A stretch of 12,945 bases of DNA from Schlegelella_A sp031360885 (GTDB taxonomy: Bacteria; Pseudomonadota; Gammaproteobacteria; Burkholderiales; Burkholderiaceae_C), in NCBI GenBank assembly GCA_031360885.1, contig JANMCC010000004.1, positions 1 through 12,945 of the forward strand, read 5' to 3'. The first letter of the stretch is position 1. Each line of letters begins with the position of its first letter. Positions 7,843 to 12,945 of the stretch are shown here, piece by piece. A program made the position numbers and the translations under genes. Below the pieces are notes generated by a model, which searched no databases, was not told the DNA's origin, and saw only the letters and a program-made list of their open reading frames with translations.

Positions 7843-7856
7843 GCTGCAACGGCAGC
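7843..7856 (+). promoter_or_regulatory. Small hairpin just before the sigma-factor start codon
   Basis: GCTGC (7843-7847), loop AACG, GCAGC (7852-7856), ending three bases before the ATG at 7860. It occupies the place where a Shine-Dalgarno sequence would lie, and no purine-rich site is otherwise visible. It could lower translation initiation of the sigma factor, or the gene may be translated from ribosomes coming off argH 29 bases upstream. A five-bp stem in GC-rich DNA can arise by chance. Confidence 0.3.
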
Positions 7857-7859
7857 CCC

Positions 7860-8414
7860 ATGGGTGACATCACCAGGCTGTTGCGGGAAGCGAGGCAGGG
7901 CGACGCCGACGCCCTGGCCGGGCTGTTCGAGGCGCTCTATCCCGAGCTGCGCCGGATCGCCCGCCTGCGACTCGCGCTCGACGACCGCGGCACCCTGCTC
8001 GACACCACCTCGCTGGTCCACGAGTGCTATCTCAAGTTCGCCGGCGCGGAGCGGCTGCAGCCCGCCGACCGCAGCCACTTCCTCGCCTACTCGGCGACGG
8101 CGATGCGCTCGATCGTCGTCGACTTCGCCCGGGCGCGCCGCGCCGAACGCCGCGGCGGCGGCGTGCGCGACGTGACGCTCGACAGCGCCGTCGTCGAAGC
8201 GCTGCCCGGCGGCGAAGACGAGGTGCTCGAGGTGCACGAGGCGCTCGACGAGCTCGCCGCGCTCGACGGCCGGCTGGCGCGCGTCGTCGAGATGCGCTAC
8301 TTCGGCGGCCTCGCCGATGCCGAGATCGCCGAAGTGCTCGATGTCGGCGTGCGCACCGTGCGCCGCGACTGGGAGAAGGCGCGCCTTCTTCTCGCCGCGG
8401 CCCTGCGCGACTGA
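7860..8414 (+). CDS. ECF-type RNA polymerase sigma factor (PF07638/TIGR02999 kind)
   Basis: A 184-residue alternative sigma factor that should direct RNA polymerase to a dedicated promoter set. Region 2 spans about residues 18-95 (LYPELRRIARLRL, LVHECYLKF, FLAYSATAMRSIVVDFARARRAERRGG). Region 4 spans about 125-182 with a helix-turn-helix (EMRYFGGLADAEIAEVLDVGVRTVRRDWEKARLL, written here in part as FGGLADAEIAEVL and VGVRTVRRDW). In region 2.2, where typical ECF factors read A-E-D-L-V-Q-E, this one has T-T-S-L-V-H-E (Thr49, Thr50, Ser51). Loss of these acidic residues next to a kinase gene is the pattern described for kinase-activated ECF factors (ECF43-like). The start is the only ATG near the domain edge. 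The open frame extends far upstream through argH but that part is a shadow. The kinase gene follows 10 bases after the stop, with its ribosome site overlapping the stop, so the two are co-expressed. There is no anti-sigma gene. Confidence 0.9.
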   Translation: MGDITRLLREARQGDADALAGLFEALYPELRRIARLRLALDDRGTLLDTTSLVHECYLKFAGAERLQPADRSHFLAYSATAMRSIVVDFARARRAERRGGGVRDVTLDSAVVEALPGGEDEVLEVHEALDELAALDGRLARVVEMRYFGGLADAEIAEVLDVGVRTVRRDWEKARLLLAAALRD

Positions 8415-8417
8415 AGG
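8413..8417 (+). promoter_or_regulatory. Ribosome binding site of the kinase gene
   Basis: GAAGG seven bases before the ATG at 8425, sharing two bases with the sigma-factor stop TGA (8412-8414). It decides in favour of the 8425 start over the in-frame ATG at 8317, which lies inside the sigma gene, and suggests translational coupling of sigma factor and kinase. Confidence 0.55.
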
Positions 8418-8424
8418 CCGGCTC

Positions 8425-11157
8425 ATGCAGCTGGGGCAACTGCGCGCCGACTGGCCGGCCCTGAGCGCACTTCTCGACGAAGCGCTGGCGCTGCCGGCCG
8501 ACGAGCGCGGCGCTTGGCTCGCGGCGCTGGCCGGCGAGCGCCCGGCCTTGCACGAGACCCTTGCCCGCTTGCTGGAGACGGCGCCCGGCGTCGAAACCGA
8601 CGCGCTCCTTGCCGCGCTGCCGCGCTTCGGCGCGCCCGAGGCCGAGACCGGCGAGACCGCCGACCCGCTGGCAGTGCCGGCGCCGGGCGAGCCCGTCGGC
8701 CCGTATCGGCTGCTCTCGGAACTGGGCCGCGGCGGCATGGGCGCGGTCTGGCTGGCCGAACGGACCGACGCCCAGCCGCGCCGCAGGATCGCCCTCAAGC
8801 TGCCGCATCTCGGTTGGGCGCCCGGCCTGGCCGCGCGCCTCGCCCGTGAGCGCGACATCCTCGCCTCGCTCGAGCACCCGAACATCGCCCGGCTCTACGA
8901 CGCCGGGGTCGACCGGCTCGGCCGCCCCTATCTCGCCCTCGAATACGTCGACGGCCTGCCGATCGATCGCTATTGCCGCGACCACGCGCTGCCGCTGCGG
9001 GCTCGCCTCGATCTCGTTCTGCAGATCGCGGCGGCGGTCGCCCACGCGCACACGCGGCTGGTCGTGCACCGCGACCTCAAGCCCTCGAACATCCTCGTCA
9101 CCCGGAGCGGCGAGGTTCGCCTCCTCGATTTCGGGATCGCCCGGCTGTTGCAGCAGGGGGATGGAGAGGCCACGGAGCTGACCCGCCTCGCCGGCCGCGC
9201 CCTGACGCCCGACTACGCCAGCCCGGAGCAGATCCGGGGCGAGCCGATCGGCACGGCGAGCGATGTCTACAGCCTCGGCATCGTCGGTTACGAGCTTCTC
9301 ACCGGGGCGCGGCCCTATCGTTTGAAGGAAGTCGCCGGCGCGAGCGCCTTCGCCGAAGCAATCGCCAAGGTCGAGGCGCTGCCGGCGAGCCGGGGCGCGA
9401 CCGATCCCCTGCTCAAGCGCCAGCTCTCGGGCGACCTCGACGCCATCTTCAACAAGGCGCTGAAGAAGGATCCCGCCGAACGGTACTCGACGGTGGCGGC
9501 CTTCGCCGACGATATCGCGCGCCACCTCCGGCACGCGCCTGTCAGCGCGCGGCCCGACCGGCTCCCCTACCGGGCGCGCAAGTTCGTCGTCCGTCACGCG
9601 CTGCAGGTCACGGCCGGCGCTCTCGTCGTGGCGGCGCTCGTCGTCGGCGCGGGGCTGACGCTTTGGCAGGCTCGCGAAGCCCGGCTCGAAGCCTGGCGCG
9701 CGGAGCAGGTGAAGAACTTCGCGCTCTCGCTGTTCGCCGACGCCGACACCGACTCCGGCGCCGGCGCGGCGACAACGGCGGCCGACCTGCTCAAGTCGGC
9801 GAAGCTGCGCGTCGAAGCGGAATTCCCCGACCGGCCCGAAATCGCGGTCGAACTCATGACGGCCGTCGGCTACGGACTGATCGGCCAGGCGCAACCCACC
9901 GAGGCCGGCGAGCTGATGCGAGCCGCGGTGGACCGCGGGCGGCGCGAGCTTGGCAACAAGCATCCGCTCACCCTGGCCGCGATCGCCGTCTACGGCGAGT
10001 CGCTCATGGCCCTGAGCCGGCCCAAGGAAGTCATCGAGTTGCTGACGCCGGCACTCGCCGAAGCCCGCAGGCAAGGCGCGACGCACGTGCTGGTCAACGG
10101 ATTGAGCACGCTCGCGGCGGCGCAGGTGGACGTCGGCGACATCGACGCTGGCGTCGCCTCGGCGCGGGCGGCGGTCAGCGCCTTGCCGGCGCGCTCCGAC
10201 CCGGCCGGCAAGCTCGACGCCTTGATCGCCTGGTCGGCGCTTGCCCATTCCCTCCATGCCGGACAGCGAACCGGCCAGGTCGATGCCGCGCGCCACGCCG
10301 TTGCCGCGGGCAAGGCGGTTTTCGGCGATCGCGTCGCCGAGCCGGTGCTTTCGGCTCGCCTGTTCCTGGCCAAGGGCCTGGTCACCGAGGGCCAGGACCC
10401 GCGCGCGCTCGAAGAGTTGTCGTCGATCCTTGCCGACGAGGTGAGCCTGCTGGGCCTGCGCCATCCCAGGGTCGAGGTCGCGGCGAACTTCGTCGGCCAG
10501 GCGCGACTGGACGCCGGGGATGCCGCCGGCGCGATCGACGCCTTCCGAACCCAGCTCGAAGCTTCCGAGGCGTTGCAACGCAGCAGCCCGATGAACGTCG
10601 GCATGGGCCACTTCGCCCTGGCCACGGCGCTGGTCGCGGCGCATCGCTACGAGGAGGCACTGCCGCACTACGACATCAGCGCCCGCCTGGTTCGCGAAGC
10701 CGGCGGACCGGATTCTCCACTCGCCCTGCGTGCCCTCTCGTCGCGTGCGGTCGCGCTGGCCCGCCTCGGCCGTGTCGACGAAGCCGAGCGCGTGCTCGCC
10801 GATCTGGCCGGGGCGAAGTGGGCAGGACTCGAGATCGCGACGCAGGCGAGCCGGGTCGCCGTGTTGCGGAGCATCGAAGGACGGCACGACGAATCGGTGG
10901 CACTTGCCCGCTCGGCAGTCGAAGGCGCGAGCGCGCACCCCTCCAAGATCGTCCGCGCCAGCATGGCAAGGATCCTGGGCATGGCCCTGCTGGCTGCCGG
11001 TCGTCCGGCGGAGGCCCTCGCCCCGCTGCAGGATGCCGTGCGCCTCTATGCCGAAAAGCAGCTCGTCATCTCGCCCGACCGGGCCGATGCGATTGCCGCC
11101 CTCGCTCGCGCCGAGGCAGAGGTCGCGGCGAGCCGCCCGCTTTCCTCCAAGCCCTGA
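8425..11157 (+). CDS. Transmembrane Ser/Thr protein kinase with helical-repeat sensor domain
   Basis: A 910-residue Hanks-type kinase. Residues 1-65 form a helical N-terminal segment (W10 ... LPADERGAWLAAL ... LARLLE) common in kinases paired with this sigma family. The kinase domain is at about 94-370: glycine loop GRGGMGAVWLA (101-111), Lys125, Glu142, catalytic HRDLKPSN (215-222, Asp217), DFG (235-237), SPE (266-268). All key residues are present, so it should be active. Activation-loop threonines 250, 253 and 261 are candidate autophosphorylation sites. One membrane span lies at about 392-415. The remaining 495 or so residues are Ala/Leu-rich and helical with TPR-like periodicity, and topology predicts they face the periplasm. 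It sits 10 bases after the ECF sigma gene and is the likely regulator of that factor, phosphorylating it in response to an envelope signal. Membrane anchoring plus a large outer domain fits a sensor. The signal and substrates are not evident from sequence. Confidence 0.93.
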   Translation: MQLGQLRADWPALSALLDEALALPADERGAWLAALAGERPALHETLARLLETAPGVETDALLAALPRFGAPEAETGETADPLAVPAPGEPVGPYRLLSELGRGGMGAVWLAERTDAQPRRRIALKLPHLGWAPGLAARLARERDILASLEHPNIARLYDAGVDRLGRPYLALEYVDGLPIDRYCRDHALPLRARLDLVLQIAAAVAHAHTRLVVHRDLKPSNILVTRSGEVRLLDFGIARLLQQGDGEATELTRLAGRALTPDYASPEQIRGEPIGTASDVYSLGIVGYELLTGARPYRLKEVAGASAFAEAIAKVEALPASRGATDPLLKRQLSGDLDAIFNKALKKDPAERYSTVAAFADDIARHLRHAPVSARPDRLPYRARKFVVRHALQVTAGALVVAALVVGAGLTLWQAREARLEAWRAEQVKNFALSLFADADTDSGAGAATTAADLLKSAKLRVEAEFPDRPEIAVELMTAVGYGLIGQAQPTEAGELMRAAVDRGRRELGNKHPLTLAAIAVYGESLMALSRPKEVIELLTPALAEARRQGATHVLVNGLSTLAAAQVDVGDIDAGVASARAAVSALPARSDPAGKLDALIAWSALAHSLHAGQRTGQVDAARHAVAAGKAVFGDRVAEPVLSARLFLAKGLVTEGQDPRALEELSSILADEVSLLGLRHPRVEVAANFVGQARLDAGDAAGAIDAFRTQLEASEALQRSSPMNVGMGHFALATALVAAHRYEEALPHYDISARLVREAGGPDSPLALRALSSRAVALARLGRVDEAERVLADLAGAKWAGLEIATQASRVAVLRSIEGRHDESVALARSAVEGASAHPSKIVRASMARILGMALLAAGRPAEALAPLQDAVRLYAEKQLVISPDRADAIAALARAEAEVAASRPLSSKP

Positions 11158-11195
11158 ACGGCGGCCTGCGCCAGACCCGTTCACAAGTCTTTTTT
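11155..11195 (+). terminator. Probable intrinsic terminator overlapping the kinase stop codon
   Basis: TGAACGG (11155-11161), which begins with the kinase stop codon, pairs with CCGTTCA (11177-11183). A further GGC/GCC pair inside the loop is possible. A run of six T begins at 11190, six bases after the stem. The gap before the T run makes it weaker than a classical terminator, but T runs are rare in this DNA. It would separate the sigma/kinase operon from the downstream envelope genes. Confidence 0.5.
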
Positions 11196-11230
11196 CGAGT
11201 CCTTGGCAGCTTTGCGGCTCTGATCACGTT

Positions 11231-11278
11231 ATGAGAGTCAGACAGCACCATCGACGATGGCCTGTCTGCCGATCTCAT
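11231..11278 (+). promoter_or_regulatory. 48-base imperfect palindrome upstream of the outer-membrane protein gene
   Basis: Three nested complementary arms share one centre: ATGAGA/TCTCAT (11231-11236 and 11273-11278), CAGACAG/CTGTCTG (11239-11245 and 11262-11268) and CCATCG/CGATGG (11248-11253 and 11255-11260), with short mismatched gaps between. Nineteen pairs in 48 bases is well beyond the other small stems in this window. It ends three bases before the CGGAG ribosome site of the next gene and is not followed by T residues. It could be a 5'-leader hairpin controlling translation or stability, or an operator for a dimeric regulator. Confidence 0.6.
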
Positions 11279-11281
11279 CGA

Positions 11282-11286
11282 CGGAG
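11282..11286 (+). promoter_or_regulatory. Ribosome binding site of the outer-membrane protein gene
   Basis: CGGAG five bases before the ATG at 11292. The next gene has a nearly identical leader (CGGAG at 11903-11907, ATG at 11915), so the two starts support each other. Confidence 0.6.
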
Positions 11287-11291
11287 CCGCC

Positions 11292-11900
11292 ATGTCCATC
11301 GCACTTCCGACCCCCGCCGCGCGATCCGCGGCAACTTGCCTCGCCAGTCTGGTTCTCCTGGCGGTGACGCTGATGGCGCCCCCGGTCCGGGCCGCCAATG
11401 ACTTCAGCATCGGCGTCGGCGTGGGCGCCGCGCGCGGTCGCGTCGACTGCGTGGCATCGTTCCCCTGCGACCACAGCGGGAGCTCGGCCGGCATTTCGGC
11501 GGCGTACCGCTTCACCGACAGCGTCGAGCTGCGGGCTGCGTACTTCGGCGCCGGCAGCTTCAAGGGCGGCGACACATCGCCGCTCGGCACCAAGTTCGGC
11601 GGCACCTTCAAGGTCGGCGCGATCGGCCTCACCGGCGGCTACACCTGGCTGTTCGCGCCTTCCTGGAGCCTGACCGGGCGCGCCGGCGTCGCCAGCGTCC
11701 GTACCCGCTTCGACTACGAGAACGCCGTCTGGGGCAGTGCGAGCAAGACGACGCTGCAGCCGCTGCTCGGCGTCGGCATCGCCTACGCGATCACGCCGAC
11801 GATCCGCGTCGGCATCGACTACGACGCGACCCGTTTCAAGGTCCACACGACACGCGGGCCCCTGCAGATGCTCGGCGTTGCCGCGCAGTTCTCGTTCTGA
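11292..11900 (+). CDS. Small outer-membrane beta-barrel protein (OmpA-barrel type)
   Basis: A 202-residue exported protein. The N-terminus has a signal peptide of about 34 residues (Arg11, hydrophobic CLASLVLLAVTLM, cleavage after VRA or RAA). The mature chain alternates polar and hydrophobic residues with aromatic girdle positions (FSIGVGVGAARG, SAGISAAYRF, VELRAAYFGAG, VGAIGLTGGYTWLF, WSLTGRAGVASV, LLGVGIAYAI, IRVGIDYDATRF) and ends in Phe (AAQFSF), the usual barrel-assembly signal. This fits an eight-stranded barrel like the OmpA membrane domain (PF13505-like), without a peptidoglycan-binding domain. Two cysteines (Cys53 and Cys59) fall in the first predicted surface loop and may form a small disulfide loop. 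It is preceded by the palindrome at 11231-11278 and followed after 14 bases by a lipoprotein gene, so the two are probably co-transcribed. The precise role is unknown: adhesion, structural or small pore. Confidence 0.83.
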   Translation: MSIALPTPAARSAATCLASLVLLAVTLMAPPVRAANDFSIGVGVGAARGRVDCVASFPCDHSGSSAGISAAYRFTDSVELRAAYFGAGSFKGGDTSPLGTKFGGTFKVGAIGLTGGYTWLFAPSWSLTGRAGVASVRTRFDYENAVWGSASKTTLQPLLGVGIAYAITPTIRVGIDYDATRFKVHTTRGPLQMLGVAAQFSF

Positions 11901-11914
11901 ACCGGAGCGCCGCC

Positions 11915-12945
11915 ATGATCCTCACGTCCATCCTCGCCGGCCCGGTCTTCCGGGGACTTCGCCAGACCGCCGCCGCCGCCTTCGCGACCCTGTGCCTGGC
12001 GCTTGCAGGATGTGGTGGCAGCGCCGATGCGCCGCCTCCGCCCGAAGGCAATCCGCCCCAGGCGGTCGCGCCGACGATCACGCAGCAACCTGCCGACCTC
12101 ACCGTCACCGCAGGCCAGGCCGCGAGCTTCACCGTCGCCGCCACCGGCACCGCACCGCTGGCCTACCAATGGCAGCGCAACGGCGTCGCCATCGCCGGCG
12201 CAACGACCACGACCTACACGATCGCCGCCGCCGTCCTGGGCGACAGCGGCGCCGTCTTTCGCGCGGTGGTGACGAACGTCGCGGGCAGCGCGACGAGCAA
12301 CAACGCGACCTTGACCGTGATCGCGGCGGCACCGGTCCTGACGATCACGCAACAGCCGGCCAACACGACGGTCGTGGCCGGGACCACGGCGTCGTTCAGC
12401 GTCGCCGCGACCTGCAGCTCGGGCACGCTGCTCGTGCAGTGGCAGCGCAGCCAGGGCTCGGGCGCGACGCTGACCTTCGCCGATATCGCCGGGGCCACCG
12501 CCTCGAACTACACGCTGGCGACGGTGATCGGCGACAGCGGGGCGCAGTTCCGGGCGATGCTCAGCTGCAGCGGCCAGAGCACGACGCCGAGCAACGCAGC
12601 GACGCTCACCGTCACGCCGCCGGGCACGGTCACGCTGAGCCTGCTGCCGCTCGTCGGTTTGCGCGATCAGGCCGAGATTCCTGCGATCACGGGGATCGAC
12701 CAGGACGCCGCCGGCAGCTTCACCTTCGTCACCGGCAACCGCGTCAAGCGGCTGAGCGCCGACCTGAGCACCATCACGCCGGTTGCCGGCGCGAACGGGT
12801 CGGGATCCGCCGACGGCGCGGGCGCGATCGCGACCTTCAACCAGCCCTTCGCGCTGACGCAGGACAGCGCCGGCGTCGTCTATGTCGCCGACTCCGGCAA
12901 CAGCACGATCCGGCGCATCTCCGTCGACGGCACGGTGAGCACGCT
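11915..12945 (+). CDS. Lipoprotein with two Ig-like domains and NHL-type repeats, 3'-truncated
   Basis: The frame opens at ATG 11915 and stays open to the window end (343 codons visible). GGAG at 11904-11907 is a good ribosome site. The signal sequence ends in a perfect lipobox L30-A31-G32-C33, then a Pro/Gly-rich linker, so the protein is lipidated and cell-envelope or surface exposed. Ig-like domain 1 is at about residues 53-135 and Ig-like domain 2 at about 140-233; both open with TITQQPA and carry YQWQR/VQWQR and GDSGA motifs. From about residue 255 NHL-type propeller sequence starts (VAGANGSGSADGAGAIATFNQP, in part VAGANGSGSADGAG, then VYVADSGNSTIRRIS), so more blades are expected beyond the window. 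Such proteins are usually thought to bind proteins or glycans at the surface; no catalytic site is visible. It lies 14 bases after the barrel gene and is probably an operon partner. Function beyond binding is speculative. Confidence 0.87.
   Translation, partial: MILTSILAGPVFRGLRQTAAAAFATLCLALAGCGGSADAPPPPEGNPPQAVAPTITQQPADLTVTAGQAASFTVAATGTAPLAYQWQRNGVAIAGATTTTYTIAAAVLGDSGAVFRAVVTNVAGSATSNNATLTVIAAAPVLTITQQPANTTVVAGTTASFSVAATCSSGTLLVQWQRSQGSGATLTFADIAGATASNYTLATVIGDSGAQFRAMLSCSGQSTTPSNAATLTVTPPGTVTLSLLPLVGLRDQAEIPAITGIDQDAAGSFTFVTGNRVKRLSADLSTITPVAGANGSGSADGAGAIATFNQPFALTQDSAGVVYVADSGNSTIRRISVDGTVST
12074..12364 (+). repeat. Tandem duplication encoding the two Ig-like domains
   Basis: The domain openings at 12074-12097 and 12341-12364 are near-identical at DNA level (both start ACGATCACGCA and encode TITQQPA), 267 bases (89 codons) apart. 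Matching GGCGACAGCGG segments recur near the end of each domain. This indicates domain duplication within the gene; the copies have diverged in between, so it is not recent. Confidence 0.6.

Noticed and set aside
5601..7859. Long upstream extension of the sigma-factor frame through the sensor-kinase and argH regions
   Set aside because: The frame is open by composition only. The upstream part is Ser/Arg/Ala-rich shadow of argH, and family length requires the start at 7860.
8032..11184. Open frame of over 1000 codons on the - strand opposite the kinase gene
   Set aside because: It is the mirror of a high-GC coding region. The translation is Arg/Gly/Asp-rich with no domain, while the + strand encodes a complete kinase with all catalytic motifs.
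11203..11235. TTGGCA with TATGAG as a sigma-70 promoter before the barrel gene
   Set aside because: Spacing is about 21 bases and the -10 is only 4/6; if a promoter is here it may belong to another sigma factor, which cannot be judged from one site.

Overview
The window is a strongly GC-rich bacterial chromosome segment. Third codon positions in the real genes are almost all G or C, which also explains the many long spurious open frames. The gene set points to a proteobacterium, most likely a betaproteobacterium. It has an AlgZ/AlgR-type LytTR two-component pair divergent from argH with ppc nearby, two lipoproteins and an eight-stranded-type outer-membrane barrel, and a -10-like TAGAATCGCG sequence of a kind I associate with Betaproteobacteria. 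The class assignment is an inference. There is no tRNA, rRNA, CRISPR array, transposase or phage gene.

Left part (1-3049, + strand): the 3' nine-tenths or so of ppc (phosphoenolpyruvate carboxylase), cut by the window edge, then a small unrecognised lipoprotein. Middle (3070-6274, - strand): a tail-to-tail unit transcribed leftwards in the order algZ-like sensor kinase, algR-like LytTR response regulator, and an unrecognised membrane-anchored, six-cysteine periplasmic protein. The heme genes hemC/hemD, which commonly neighbour algR and/or ppc in related bacteria, are not here.

Right part (6430-12945, + strand): argH (argininosuccinate lyase), then 29 bases later an ECF sigma factor of the PF07638/TIGR02999 kind, coupled to a 910-residue membrane Ser/Thr kinase with a probable extracytoplasmic helical-repeat domain. 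A terminator-like hairpin overlaps the kinase stop codon. A 48-base imperfect palindrome then precedes a two-gene envelope unit: a small outer-membrane beta-barrel and a lipoprotein with two Ig-like domains and the start of an NHL-type propeller (truncated by the window end).

The most interesting system is the sigma/kinase pair. Where ordinary ECF sigma factors have acidic residues in region 2.2, this one has Thr-Thr-Ser, and a transmembrane kinase is encoded 10 bases downstream. This fits sigma activation by phosphorylation rather than by anti-sigma release. The adjacent surface-protein unit with its palindrome is a candidate output, but that link is only inferred from position.
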